A DNA stretch of 44,259 nt from Blastococcus sp. TF02A-26 (GCF_003319125.1 NZ_QOHG01000029.1:1-44259), one strand, 5' to 3'; shown: positions 19,382-27,402, counted from the stretch's first letter. Notes: generated by a model not told the origin, from the sequence alone. A program made the numbers and translations.

Positions 19382-20674
19382 TCACGCCTCCTTGGCGGCG
19401 CGGAAGCCGGCCTCCAGGTCGGCGAGGATGTCCTCGATGCCCTCCAGGCCGACCGCGAGGCGGACCAGGCCGGGGGTGACACCCGTGGTGAGCTGCTCCT
19501 CCGGCGTGAGCTGCGAGTGCGTGGTCGACGCCGGGTGGATGACCAGGCTGCGGACGTCCCCGATGTTGGCCACGTGGCTGTGCAGCTCGAGCGCGTCGAC
19601 GAACCGCTTGCCGGCCTCGACGCCGCCGTGCAGCTCGAAGGTGAGCACCGCGCCGGCGCCGCGGGGCGCGTACTTCTGCTGCGCGGCGTGCCACGGCGAG
19701 GACTCCAGCGCCGGGTAGTTCACCCGCTCGACGGCGTCGTGGCCCTCGAGGAACCGCGCCACCTCCAGCGCGTTCTCCACGTGCCGCTCCATGCGCAGCG
19801 ACAGCGTCTCGATGCCCTGGACGACGAGGAAGGCGTTGAACGGGCTGATCGCCGGGCCGAGGTCGCGCAGCAGCTGCACCCGGGCCTTGAGCGCGTAGGC
19901 CGGCGCACCGAGCGAGGCGTAGACCACGCCGTGGTACGTCGGGTCGGGCTCGGTGAACCCGGGGAACTTGCCGCTGGTCCAGTCGAAGTTGCCCGAGTCC
20001 ACGATCAGGCCGGCGATCGCGGTGCCGTGGCCGCCCAGGTACTTGGTCGCCGAGTGCACCACGATGTCGGCGCCGAACTCGATCGGCCGGATCAGGTACG
20101 GCGTGGCGATGGTGTTGTCGACGATCAGCGGGACGCCGTTGCGGTGCGCGACCTCGGAGACGGCGCTGATGTCGAGGATGTCGCCCTTCGGGTTGCCGAT
20201 GGTCTCGGCGTAGAAGGCCTTGGTGTTCTCCTGGACCAGCGACTGCCAGTTCTCCGGGTCGTCGGGGTCCTCGACGAAGGACACCGTGACACCCAGCTTG
20301 GGCAGCGAGTGGTGCAGCAGGTTGTACGTGCCGCCGTACAGCGACGCGGACGCCACGACGTGCGACCCGGCCTCGGCGATGTTGAGGATCGCGAGGGTCT
20401 CGGCGGCCTGGCCGCTGGCCACCGCGAGCGCGGCGACGCCGCCCTCGAGCGACGCGACGCGCTGCTCGAGCGCGTCCTGCGTCGGGTTCATGATCCGCGT
20501 GTAGATGTTGCCCATCTCGGCCAGCGCGAACAGGTCCGCGGCGTGCTGGGCGTCGCGGAACTGGTAGCTGGTCGTCGCGTAGATGGGCAGCGCGCGGGCG
20601 CCGGTGGTGGGGTCGGGGCTCGTGCCGGCGTGGATCTGCCGGGTCTCGAAGCTCCAGCTCTGCGGGTCGGTCAT
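19382..20674 (-). CDS. metY: O-acetylhomoserine sulfhydrylase (aminocarboxypropyltransferase)
   Basis: A 430-residue PLP enzyme of the Cys/Met-metabolism fold type I. Landmarks are [39 protein letters not shown], the Asp of [10 protein letters not shown] and the Schiff-base Lys in [11 protein letters not shown] (about residue 210), plus the late [16 protein letters not shown]. It combines O-acetylhomoserine with sulfide to give homocysteine. The ATG at 20674 is chosen because the family N-terminus starts there, with GGAGA 7 bases upstream; earlier in-frame Met codons would run into the leader. It is first in the metY-metX operon, preceded by a SAM-IV riboswitch. Confidence 0.96.
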   Translation of the reverse strand: MTDPQSWSFETRQIHAGTSPDPTTGARALPIYATTSYQFRDAQHAADLFALAEMGNIYTRIMNPTQDALEQRVASLEGGVAALAVASGQAAETLAILNIAEAGSHVVASASLYGGTYNLLHHSLPKLGVTVSFVEDPDDPENWQSLVQENTKAFYAETIGNPKGDILDISAVSEVAHRNGVPLIVDNTIATPYLIRPIEFGADIVVHSATKYLGGHGTAIAGLIVDSGNFDWTSGKFPGFTEPDPTYHGVVYASLGAPAYALKARVQLLRDLGPAISPFNAFLVVQGIETLSLRMERHVENALEVARFLEGHDAVERVNYPALESSPWHAAQQKYAPRGAGAVLTFELHGGVEAGKRFVDALELHSHVANIGDVRSLVIHPASTTHSQLTPEEQLTTGVTPGLVRLAVGLEGIEDILADLEAGFRAAKEA

Positions 20675-20681
20675 GCGCCGG

Positions 20682-20700
20682 TCTCCTCTCGTTCGGGAGA
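20682..20700 (-). promoter_or_regulatory. metY ribosome-binding site in a small hairpin
   Basis: On the minus strand TCTCC (20700-20696) can pair with the Shine-Dalgarno GGAGA (20686-20682) across a 9-base loop. The site sits between the SAM-IV aptamer and the ATG at 20674 and could be the switching element of a translation-controlling riboswitch. Alternative structures were not computed. Confidence 0.45.
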
Positions 20701-20740
20701 CCCGGCGGCGCACCGGAACCCCGTCTTGCCGGGCGGCGGG

Positions 20741-20835
20741 CGCCGTCCGACCGGCTCTTCCCCTGGAGCACCTCGGACGGAGTGGAGGTTGCCGGGCAGC
20801 CAGCCAGGTGCTTGTCGCTGCCTCTCGTGAGCCAG
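20741..20835 (-). ncRNA. SAM-IV riboswitch upstream of metY-metX
   Basis: The minus-strand leader carries SAM-I/IV core elements: CACGAGAGGCAGCGACAAG, then GCCCGGCAACC, then GGTGCTCC and GAAGAGCC. The P1 arms GGCTC (20833-20829) and GAGCC (20757-20753) pair. The P2 halves CAGC and GCTG flank the acceptor loop. The hallmark 3' pseudoknot is present as CCGTCCG (20780-20774) with CGGACGG (20749-20743), an exact 7-bp match. The SAM-IV class is known mainly from actinobacteria, before methionine genes. SAM binding would shut down metY and metX; lack of a U-tract favours control of translation. Confidence 0.9.
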
Positions 20836-20840
20836 CGTCG

Positions 20841-20874
20841 AAGATAGCGGGGCCGCCGCCCCACCCGTCACAGG
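20841..20874 (-). promoter_or_regulatory. Possible sigma-70 promoter and upstream hairpin for metY leader
   Basis: Reading minus strand, TGACGG (ending near 20866) is followed by TATCTT (20846-20841) about 18 bases on, placing transcription start just before the aptamer. Between them GGGGC and GCCCC (20862-20858 and 20853-20849) form a short stem. Spacing is plausible but the -35 match is weak. Confidence 0.3.
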
Positions 20875-20890
20875 GGTTCCGGCGGACCGG

Positions 20891-21382
20891 TCAGGTCTCC
20901 GGCGCGGGGCTGCTGCTGGGCGCCCGGCTCGTCGTCGACGTCCGGGAGGGGCTCGAGGGCGACGACGGCTCCGAGGTCTCCGGCGCGGTGGTCCCGGTGT
21001 CCTCGGTCGGCTCCGGCGCCGGCTCCGCCTCCTCCGACGGCTCGCCCGTCGTCCGGGGCGCGCTCGTCGTGGGCCGGGCCGAGGTGCCGGGCGCCGTCGT
21101 CGTCGGCTCGGGCGGCGGGGTGCTCGCCGGGGGGACCACGACGGGGACGTCGCCGGTGTCGCCGGCCGGGGCGGTGTCGGTGGTCTCGGGGCGCACGTAC
21201 AGGTAGAGGACGCCGATCGCGACGAACAGCACCGCGAGGACGACGGTCGAGGTGCGCGCCCGGCCCAGCTTGCGGGGGATCGAGGCCCACCAGCGGCGCG
21301 GGCCCTCGGCCGGGGCGGTGGTCAGCGTCGGCGCCGGGGCCGTCGGCATGGTGCGGGTCGGCTCCTCGTCGGGGCCGGTCAC
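20891..21382 (-). CDS. Single-pass membrane protein with a Pro/Ser/Thr-rich tail
   Basis: A 163-residue protein of unknown function. A Pro/Thr-rich cytosolic N-terminus and a basic stretch (RRWWASIPRKLGRAR) precede one membrane helix at about 45-63 (TVVLAVLFVAIGVLYLYVR). The remaining 100 residues are Pro/Thr/Ser/Glu-rich, low complexity and probably extracellular. The GTG at 21382 overlaps the mscS stop (GTGA), so it is translationally coupled to the channel gene and may act with it; this is inference from position only. Confidence 0.65.
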   Translation of the reverse strand: MTGPDEEPTRTMPTAPAPTLTTAPAEGPRRWWASIPRKLGRARTSTVVLAVLFVAIGVLYLYVRPETTDTAPAGDTGDVPVVVPPASTPPPEPTTTAPGTSARPTTSAPRTTGEPSEEAEPAPEPTEDTGTTAPETSEPSSPSSPSRTSTTSRAPSSSPAPET

Positions 21383-22278
21383 CGGTCGCCCCCCGCGGGG
21401 ACGGTGCCGGGTGCCCCGTCGGGCGCCGTCGGCGGCGGCACGGTGAGGCCCTGCCGGCGGAACGCCAGCACCACCCGGGCACGCAGGTCCCGGCCGACCT
21501 CGAACTGCTTGCCGGGCAGCGTGCGGGCCACCATGCGGACGTTGACCTCGTCCAGGCCCAGGCTCTCGACGCCCATGACGGACGGCTCGTCGAGCAGCAG
21601 CGGCTGCAGGGTCGGATCGGCGTAGGCCTCCCGCCCGACCCCGCGGAGGATGTCGTTGACCGCGCCGACGTCGACGCTGGTCGGCACCGGGACGTCGACC
21701 ACCGCGCGGGCCCAGTCACGGGAGAGGTTGACGACCTTGACGATCTGGCCGTTGGGGAGGGTGACCACCTCGCCGTCGGCGGAGCGCAGCCGGGTGACCC
21801 GCAGCGTCACGTCCTCCACGGTGCCGCGCGCGGGGTCGCCGCCACCGACCACCTGGATCTCGACGACGTCGCCGAACCCGTACTGGCGCTCGGTGATGAT
21901 GAAGAACCCGGCGAGGACGTCACCGACGATCCGCTGCGCGCCGAAGCCGAGGCCGACGCCGAGCACGGTCGCGGGCGCGACGAGCCCGGTGACCGGGACG
22001 CCGAGCCGGTCCAGCACGAAGAAGACCGCGACCGCGTAGATCAGGACGATCAGCGTCCAGGTGATGACCTGGGTGAGGGAGTGGCGGTGCTTGGCCGCCT
22101 CGGACCGCACCAGCGCGTCGCCGCCGGTGGACCGGCGGTCGATGCTGTCGGTGATCTTGCGCCCGGTCCAGGCCACGAGGCGGGCGAGCAGCACCGAGCC
22201 GAGGATGATCAGCACGATCTCCAGGCCTCGGCCCGACAGCCAGTCCAGCAGGTCGTCCAGCGGTTGCACGGGGTCCAC
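21379..22278 (-). CDS. Small-conductance mechanosensitive channel (MscS family)
   Basis: A 299-residue channel subunit. Helices lie at about 20-38, 70-92 and the pore-lining TM3 at about 97-128 (APATVLGVGLGFGAQRIVGDVLAGFF), directly followed by the beta-domain entry ERQYGFGDVVEI and VTLPNGQIVKVVNLSRDW, both diagnostic for MscS. It opens under membrane tension to release solutes on hypo-osmotic shock. The GTG at 22278 lies 6 bases after the stop of a four-helix membrane protein gene and the stop overlaps the next start, giving a three-gene envelope operon. Confidence 0.92.
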   Translation of the reverse strand: MDPVQPLDDLLDWLSGRGLEIVLIILGSVLLARLVAWTGRKITDSIDRRSTGGDALVRSEAAKHRHSLTQVITWTLIVLIYAVAVFFVLDRLGVPVTGLVAPATVLGVGLGFGAQRIVGDVLAGFFIITERQYGFGDVVEIQVVGGGDPARGTVEDVTLRVTRLRSADGEVVTLPNGQIVKVVNLSRDWARAVVDVPVPTSVDVGAVNDILRGVGREAYADPTLQPLLLDEPSVMGVESLGLDEVNVRMVARTLPGKQFEVGRDLRARVVLAFRRQGLTVPPPTAPDGAPGTVPAGGDR

Positions 22279-22284
22279 CCTGCC

Positions 22285-22665
22285 TCATCCCGCCGGCCCG
22301 TCGCGCCGGGCGAGCCACAGCGCCGTCCCGACCCAGGCCGCCGCGGCAACCGCGGCGAGCACCCAGATCCAGCGCAGCGGCTCCCCCGCGGTGGAGAGCA
22401 CGAGCAGGACGGCGACCACGAGGACGGCGCCGGAGACCGTCAGGGAGCGCAGCAGGACGTCGACCGTGCCGGGGCCGGGGATGGCGACGAACACGATCGT
22501 GGCGACGACGAGCAGGAACGCGGCGAGGGCGGCCAGGAACAGCGAGGTGACGCCGTACTGGTCCGGCAGGCCGACCCCCGCCAGCCCGAAGAGGACCGTG
22601 GCCAGCCCCAGCCCGAGGAGGGTGCGCCGCCGGCGCGGGGACCACGGCGGGCGCAGTTCGGTCAC
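22285..22665 (-). CDS. Four-helix hypothetical membrane protein
   Basis: A 126-residue protein with a basic N-terminus (SPRRRR) and four predicted membrane helices at about 14-33, 38-62, 68-95 and 99-122. I do not recognise the family. The GTG at 22665 is chosen because upstream residues in this frame read as antisense to the VOC gene and do not look coding. It precedes the MscS gene by 6 bases and is likely the promoter-proximal gene of that operon. Confidence 0.65.
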   Translation of the reverse strand: MTELRPPWSPRRRRTLLGLGLATVLFGLAGVGLPDQYGVTSLFLAALAAFLLVVATIVFVAIPGPGTVDVLLRSLTVSGAVLVVAVLLVLSTAGEPLRWIWVLAAVAAAAWVGTALWLARRDGPAG

Positions 22666-22794
22666 GGGTCGAGGGTCCCCGCTGCCCCGGCGGGCCGCAT
22701 CCGGCCGGAGGCTGATCCGGCGATGACTTCCCGGGGCGGCGTCCGTCTCTGCTGCGACGGGGGCGCCCGGCCTCCAGACGATCAGGAGCACGTC

Positions 22795-23193
22795 ATGCGC
22801 ATGGTCTTCCTCAACCTGCCGGTCTCGGACCTCGCCGCCTCGCGGGCGTTCTACGCCGGCCTCGGCTTCTCCTTCGACGAGCAGTTCTCCGACGAGCAGA
22901 CCACCTCGGTGGTGATCGACGAGAACATCGTCGTGATGCTGCTGACCCACGAGCGCTTCGCCGACTTCGTGACCGGTCCCATCGGCGACCCCGCCTCGGC
23001 GACCACCCAGCTGACCGCCCTGTCGGCGGGCAGTCGCGAGGAGGTCGACGAGCTGCTCGCCCGGGCCCTGGCCTCCGGCGGCAAGCCGTGGAAGCCCGCG
23101 CAGGACCACGGGTTCATGTACGGCGTCAGCTTCGCCGACCCGGACGGGCACGTCTGGGAGGTCGTGTGGATGGACCGGTCGCAGCTCGGGTGA
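22795..23193 (+). CDS. VOC family (glyoxalase/bleomycin-resistance-like) protein
   Basis: A 132-residue vicinal-oxygen-chelate fold protein with paired beta-alpha-beta-beta-beta modules: VFLNLPVSDLAASRAFYAGLGF at the start and YGVSFADPDGHVWEVVWMD at the end. The final GHxWE contains the usual metal-ligand Glu; the N-terminal ligand position is Asn or Leu rather than His, as in the PhnB/YaeR-like extradiol relatives. The substrate is unknown. The ATG at 22795 follows CAGGAG. It is transcribed ahead of the ferric-siderophore reductase gene but separated by an iron box. Confidence 0.85.
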   Translation: MRMVFLNLPVSDLAASRAFYAGLGFSFDEQFSDEQTTSVVIDENIVVMLLTHERFADFVTGPIGDPASATTQLTALSAGSREEVDELLARALASGGKPWKPAQDHGFMYGVSFADPDGHVWEVVWMDRSQLG

Positions 23194-23216
23194 CGGGCAT
23201 TCCCTCCGGCGGGCTC

Positions 23217-23235
23217 AGAGGTTAGCCTCACCTGA
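23217..23235. promoter_or_regulatory. Iron box (IdeR/DtxR-type operator) before the siderophore reductase gene
   Basis: The sequence AGAGGTTAGCCTCACCTGA matches the 19-bp consensus TTAGGTTAGSCTAACCTAA at 15 of 19 positions, counted by hand. It lies 45 bases before the reductase start. With the similar box at 27384-27402 it indicates iron-dependent repression. Confidence 0.75.
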
Positions 23236-23279
23236 ACCGCCGTCCGCACGGGTCGGCGTCCGAGGATCGGGGACCGCTC

Positions 23280-24245
23280 GTGACCACCACCGAGGCCCTG
23301 CCCGCCGAGGCGCTCGTCGTCGAGGCCCCGCCGGTCGAGGCGCCCGGCTGGCGCTTCTTCGACACCGTGGTCACCGGCGTCCGGCGGATCGGGCCCAGCA
23401 CGGTGCGGCTGACCCTCGGCGGTCCGGAGCTGGCGACCTTCGGCGCGGCCGGGGACGACCAGCGGATCAAGTTCGTGATCCCGCAGCCCGGCCGCGACGT
23501 GGGCGACCTCGTCGCGCACGGCGCCGACTGGTACCCGTACTACTGCTCGATGGCCGACGAGGTCCGCCCGTTCGTCCGCACGTACACGGTGCGTGCCGCG
23601 CGGGTGGACCGCGCCGAGATCGACGTCGACGTCGTCCTCCACGGGGTCGACGAGGGCCACGCCGGCCCGGCCGCCACCTGGGCCGCCGGCGCCGTCCCCG
23701 GGGACCGGCTCGTCGTCCTCGGTCCCGACCGTCCCGGCACCGGCCGCATGTGGGGCGTCGAGTGGGCCCCACCGGCCACCGCGCACACGTTGCTGCTGGC
23801 CGCCGACGAGACGGCCGTGCCCGCGGTCTCCGCGATCCTGGAGGGGCTCGCGGAGGTCCCCGGTCGCCGCGTCGTCGCCCTGCTCGAGGTACCCGAGCCC
23901 GGCGACGAGCAGGTCCTCGACGTCCCCGCCGGGGTGACCGTGCGCTGGCTGCCCCGCTCCGGGCGGGTCCGCGGCGAGCTGCTCGTGCCCGCGGTGCACG
24001 CCGCGCTCTGCGACCTCGGCATCGCCTCGGCGGAGCGGTCCGGCGAGGTCGTCGAGGACGTCGACCTGGACGCCGGGCTGCTGTGGGAGGTCCCCGACCC
24101 CGACGCGACCGCCGGCTGCTACGCCTGGCTGGCGGGCGAGGCCGGAGTCGTGAAGCAGCTGCGCCGGCACCTGGTGACCGACCTCGGTGTGCCGCGCAAC
24201 GAGGTCGCCTTCATGGGCTACTGGCGGGTCGGCGTCTCCGGCTGA
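23280..24245 (+). CDS. Siderophore-interacting protein (NAD(P)H-dependent ferric-siderophore reductase)
   Basis: A 321-residue flavoprotein reductase of the SIP/ViuB family. The N-terminal FAD-binding barrel includes RPFVRTYTVRAAR (about 98-110, the RxYTxR flavin motif) and DVDVVLHG. The GPDRPGTG linker leads to the SIP C-terminal NAD(P)H domain with LLLAADETAVPAVSAILE (about 177-194) and the terminal CYAWLAGEAGVVKQLRRHL and VAFMGYWRVG. It would release iron from imported ferric siderophores in the cytoplasm. It converges with the FecCD transporter operon, and both are preceded by iron boxes. Confidence 0.93.
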   Translation: MTTTEALPAEALVVEAPPVEAPGWRFFDTVVTGVRRIGPSTVRLTLGGPELATFGAAGDDQRIKFVIPQPGRDVGDLVAHGADWYPYYCSMADEVRPFVRTYTVRAARVDRAEIDVDVVLHGVDEGHAGPAATWAAGAVPGDRLVVLGPDRPGTGRMWGVEWAPPATAHTLLLAADETAVPAVSAILEGLAEVPGRRVVALLEVPEPGDEQVLDVPAGVTVRWLPRSGRVRGELLVPAVHAALCDLGIASAERSGEVVEDVDLDAGLLWEVPDPDATAGCYAWLAGEAGVVKQLRRHLVTDLGVPRNEVAFMGYWRVGVSG

Positions 24246-24250
24246 CCCCC

Positions 24251-24314
24251 GGGGCATGGGTACCGATACCCCCGTCCTGAGCGCTGAAGCCGGGGGTATC
24301 GGTACCCATGCCCC
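24251..24314. terminator. 24-bp perfect palindrome between the siderophore genes
   Basis: The left arm 24251-24274 (starting GGGGCATGGGTACCGATACC) and right arm 24291-24314 are exact reverse complements around a 16-base loop. It sits between the stops of the reductase gene (24245) and the ATPase gene (24327), so it probably terminates both convergent transcripts. It differs in sequence from the 43-bp repeat used at two other convergent junctions. Confidence 0.85.
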
Positions 24315-24326
24315 CCAACGCGGGCG

Positions 24327-25163
24327 TCAGCGCAGGCGGCGGACCGGGACGACCATCGGGGTTCCGGCCACCGGGTCGGGCACGACCCGCGCTTCCAGCT
24401 CGAACACGTCGGCCATGAGCTGCTCGGTGAGCACCTCGGCCGGCGTCCCCGACGCGACCAGGACGCCGTCGCGCATCGCGACCAGCCGCTGCGCGTACCG
24501 GGCGGCCAGGTTGAGGTCGTGCAGGACGACGACGATCGTCCGCCCCCGCTCGGCGTGCAGCCGGGCGACCAGCTCGAGGACGTCGATCTGGTGCGCCAGG
24601 TCCAGGTAGGTCGTCGGCTCGTCGAGCAGCAGCAGGTCGGTGCCCTGCGCCAGCGCCATCGAGATCCAGGCCCGCTGCCGCTGGCCGCCCGACAGCGCCT
24701 CGACCGGGCGGTCGGCCAGCTCCGTCATGTCGGTCCAGGCCAGCGCCTCGCCGACGGCGAGCTCGTCCTCGCGCGACCACTGGCGCAGGAAGCTCTGGTG
24801 CGGGTGCCGGCCGCGAGCCACCAGGTCGGCGACGGTCAGCCCGTCGGGCGCGGTCGGCGTCTGCGGGAGCAGGCCGAGCACGCGGGCGACGTCGCGGGTG
24901 GAGGTCCTGGCGATGGCCCGCCCGTCGAGGGTCACCTGGCCCGACGTCGGGCGCAGCAGCCGGCCCAGGGCCTTGAGCAGCGTGGACTTCCCGCAGCCGT
25001 TGGGGCCGACGATCGCGGTGAAGGAGCCGTCGACGAGGGCCAGGTCGACGTCGTGCACCACGACCCGGTCGTCGTAGGCGAGCCGCACCGACTCGGCGGC
25101 GAGCCGGACCGGTCCGTCCGCCGGAGGGCCCTCGACGGCCCCCGGGGCGAGGTGGGTGGTCAC
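24327..25163 (-). CDS. Iron-siderophore ABC transporter ATP-binding protein (FecE/FepC type)
   Basis: A 278-residue ABC ATPase. Walker A is GPNGCGKST (about 53-61), the Q-loop is LLPQTPTAP (about 98-106), the signature is LSGGQRQR (157-164), Walker B is LLLLDEPTT (about 177-185), and the switch His is in VVLHDLNLA (about 215). Length and text match ferric-siderophore importers. The GTG start overlaps the permease stop (GTGA). It is third in the operon, with no substrate-binding-protein gene beside it. Confidence 0.94.
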   Translation of the reverse strand: MTTHLAPGAVEGPPADGPVRLAAESVRLAYDDRVVVHDVDLALVDGSFTAIVGPNGCGKSTLLKALGRLLRPTSGQVTLDGRAIARTSTRDVARVLGLLPQTPTAPDGLTVADLVARGRHPHQSFLRQWSREDELAVGEALAWTDMTELADRPVEALSGGQRQRAWISMALAQGTDLLLLDEPTTYLDLAHQIDVLELVARLHAERGRTIVVVLHDLNLAARYAQRLVAMRDGVLVASGTPAEVLTEQLMADVFELEARVVPDPVAGTPMVVPVRRLR

Positions 25164-26251
25164 AGCGTCGATCGCCGCCTTCCACGGACGAGGAGAAAGA
25201 GCAGGTAGGGGGCGCCGACGACCGCGGTGATGATCCCGACGGGCAGCGCGGACGGGAGCACGGTCCGGGTGAGCAGGTCGGCGCTCACCACGAGCAGCGC
25301 GCCCAGCAGGCCCGAGGCCAGGAGCGGCGGCCGCGACCCGCCGGTGAGGCGGACGGCGATCTGCGGGACGACGAGCGCGACGAAGGCGATCGGCCCGGCG
25401 GCGGCCACCGCGGAGGCGGTCAGCAGGACGGCGATGAGCACCACGGCGCCCTGCGCCAGAGGCAGCCGGACGCCGAGGCCGCGCACCGTGTCGTCGCCGA
25501 ACTGCAGGGCGGCGAGCGCCCGCGACGAGGCCAGCGCCAGCGGCAGCAGCACCAGCAGGGCGATCGCGAGCGGGACGGCGTGGTCCCAGGTGCGGGCGTT
25601 GAGCGAGCCGGTGATCCAGACGTAGGCGGCCGCGGCGTCGTAGATCTGCGCCCGGGTCAGCAGCCACTCCACGGTCGCGCTGCCCAGGCTCCACAGCGCG
25701 ATGCCGACCAGCACCAGCCGGAAGCCGTCGATGCCGGCCCGCCAGGCGAACACGAGGAGCAGCAGCCCGGCGACCACGGCGCCCAGCAGCGCCGACAGCG
25801 GGATGCCGAGGCCGCCGAGCAGGTCGCCGGTCGCCGTCGAGCCGCTGAGCACGATCGCCGCGACCGCGCCGACCGACGCGCCCTGCGTGATGCCGAGCAG
25901 GTCGGGAGAGGCCAGCGGGTTGCGGGCGAAGGTCTGGAACAGGGCGCCGGCCAGGCCGAGCGCCAGGCCGACGAGGGCGCCGACGGCGATCCGCGGCGCC
26001 CGCAGCTCGAGGACGATGAACTCCGAGGTGCTCTCGCCCAGACCGACCAGCGTGCGCAGCACCTCGCTCAGCGCGATCGGGTAGTCGCCCCGGCCGAGGC
26101 TGACCGCGCCGGCCAGCACCAGGGCTCCGGCGGCGAGCAGCGGCACGAGGAGCTGGCGCCAGCGGATCCGCCCGGACAGCGGGCCGAGCCGCACCACCGT
26201 CGTGCCCCGGCGGACCGGGACCGGAGCCGGGCGTTCATGCGTGGCGGTCAC
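25160..26251 (-). CDS. FecCD-type iron-siderophore permease, second subunit
   Basis: A 363-residue BtuC/FecCD-family permease with about 10 hydrophobic helices. Motifs are RAPRIAVGALVGLALGLAGA, FQTFARNPLASPDLLGITQGA (about 115-135) and AVAAAGPIAFVALVVPQIAVRLTG (about 280-303), the last being the ATPase-coupling loop region. It pairs with the upstream permease to form the membrane channel of the importer. GTG and TGA overlap at both ends (25160-25163 and 26248-26251), so all three genes are translationally coupled. Confidence 0.93.
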   Translation of the reverse strand: MTATHERPAPVPVRRGTTVVRLGPLSGRIRWRQLLVPLLAAGALVLAGAVSLGRGDYPIALSEVLRTLVGLGESTSEFIVLELRAPRIAVGALVGLALGLAGALFQTFARNPLASPDLLGITQGASVGAVAAIVLSGSTATGDLLGGLGIPLSALLGAVVAGLLLLVFAWRAGIDGFRLVLVGIALWSLGSATVEWLLTRAQIYDAAAAYVWITGSLNARTWDHAVPLAIALLVLLPLALASSRALAALQFGDDTVRGLGVRLPLAQGAVVLIAVLLTASAVAAAGPIAFVALVVPQIAVRLTGGSRPPLLASGLLGALLVVSADLLTRTVLPSALPVGIITAVVGAPYLLFLLVRGRRRSTL

Positions 26252-27318
26252 GGCCCGGCCAGCCGGCGACGGCGGATCAGCGCGATGAAGAACGGGGCGC
26301 CGACGAAGGCCAGCACGATGCCGACCTGGACCTCGCCGGGGCGGGCGAGCACCCGGCCGACGACGTCGGCGGTGAGCAGCAGGACCGCGCCGAGGAGGGC
26401 CGAGCCCGGGACCAGCCAGCGGTGCCGCGGACCGGTGATCGCCCGGACCACGTGCGGCACCACCAGGCCGACGAACGAGATCGGTCCGCAGGCGGCGGTG
26501 GCGGCCCCGCACAGCAGCGTCACGCCGGCCAGGCCGACGACGCGGGCCAGCCAGATCCGCTGTCCGAGGCCGCGGGCGACGTCCTCGCCGAGGCCGAGCA
26601 GGTCCAGCGCGGGCGCGTTGGCCAGCGCGAGCACGAGGCCGATCACGATGAACGGGGCGACCTGGCCGGCGACGTCGGAGTCGCGGCCGGCCAGCGACCC
26701 CACCACCCAGAACCGGAAGCCGTCGAGGGTCTCCTGGTCGCTGACGAGGATGGCCTGCACCAGCGCGTACAGCAGCGCGGTGACCGCGGCGCCGGCCAGG
26801 GCGAGCGTCACGGGGGTGGCCCCGCCGCGCCCGGCGGAGCCGAGGGCGAAGACCACGACGCTGCCGAGCAGAGCACCGGCGAAGGCGAACCAGACGTAGC
26901 CCGACGGCGTGCCCACGTCCAGCAGCCAGATGGAGAGGACGACGGCGAACGAGGCGCCGGCGGTCACCCCGAGCAGCCCGGGGTCGCCCAGCGGGTTGCG
27001 GGTGTGCCCCTGGGTCAGCGCACCGGCCGCGCCCAGGGCCAGGCCGGCCAGGACGCCCAGCATCGTCCGCGGGATCCGGAGCTCGCGGACGACGACGGCG
27101 TCCTCGCTTCCCAGCCCGGGGGTGGTGAGCGCCTCCCAGACGGTGCCGAGCGGGATCGACCGCGAGCCCACCGCGATGCTCAGTGCCACCGCGACCACGA
27201 GCAGCGCCAGCAGCACCAGCAGCGTGACCGCGCCGCCGCCCGCGCCGCGCAGGAGGCCCCGCCGCTGGTCGGCGACGGCCGCGGCCGCGGGGGCCGGGGC
27301 GTCGGACACGGCGCTCAC
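26248..27318 (-). CDS. FecCD-type iron-siderophore permease, first subunit
   Basis: A 356-residue FecCD permease. Motifs are RIPRTMLGVLAGLALGAAGA, TQGHTRNPLGDPGLLGVTAGA and GPISFVGLVVPHVVRAITGPRHR. About 10 membrane helices follow a short N-terminus. The GTG at 27318 is preferred because GGGAG lies 5 bases upstream; an ATG at 27372 is also in frame, but its extension crosses a 7-bp tandem repeat. The promoter carries an iron box at 27384-27402. It is first in the permease-permease-ATPase operon. Confidence 0.92.
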   Translation of the reverse strand: MSAVSDAPAPAAAAVADQRRGLLRGAGGGAVTLLVLLALLVVAVALSIAVGSRSIPLGTVWEALTTPGLGSEDAVVVRELRIPRTMLGVLAGLALGAAGALTQGHTRNPLGDPGLLGVTAGASFAVVLSIWLLDVGTPSGYVWFAFAGALLGSVVVFALGSAGRGGATPVTLALAGAAVTALLYALVQAILVSDQETLDGFRFWVVGSLAGRDSDVAGQVAPFIVIGLVLALANAPALDLLGLGEDVARGLGQRIWLARVVGLAGVTLLCGAATAACGPISFVGLVVPHVVRAITGPRHRWLVPGSALLGAVLLLTADVVGRVLARPGEVQVGIVLAFVGAPFFIALIRRRRLAGP

Positions 27319-27330
27319 GGCGACTCCCGG

Positions 27331-27358
27331 GCGGACGGCGGACGGCGGACGGCGGACG
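27331..27358. repeat. Four tandem copies of a 7-bp unit
   Basis: GCGGACG is repeated exactly four times in the leader just before the chosen permease start. A unit length not divisible by three means copy-number change would shift the frame of any N-terminal extension, which supports the GTG start at 27318. Confidence 0.85.
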
Positions 27359-27383
27359 AGGGCAGGGTGCATCGCCCGACGGG

Positions 27384-27402
27384 TCAGGCAAGGCTCACCT
27401 TA
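27384..27402. promoter_or_regulatory. Iron box (IdeR/DtxR-type operator) before the FecCD operon
   Basis: Minus strand reads TAAGGTGAGCCTTGCCTGA, 14 of 19 matches to the DtxR/IdeR consensus by hand count. It is 66 bases upstream of the chosen permease start and shares the AGCCT/AGGCT centre with the box at 23217-23235. The divergent APC gene begins 105 bases away, so control of that gene is also conceivable. Confidence 0.7.

Noticed and set aside
27331-27358. CRISPR-like short repeats
   Set aside because: Units are 7 bp in direct tandem with no spacers and no cas genes.
25160-27391. One 743-codon open frame suggesting a fused double permease
   Set aside because: The first 360 codons are an out-of-frame shadow of the first permease. 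The two FecCD genes are separate and overlap by GTGA.
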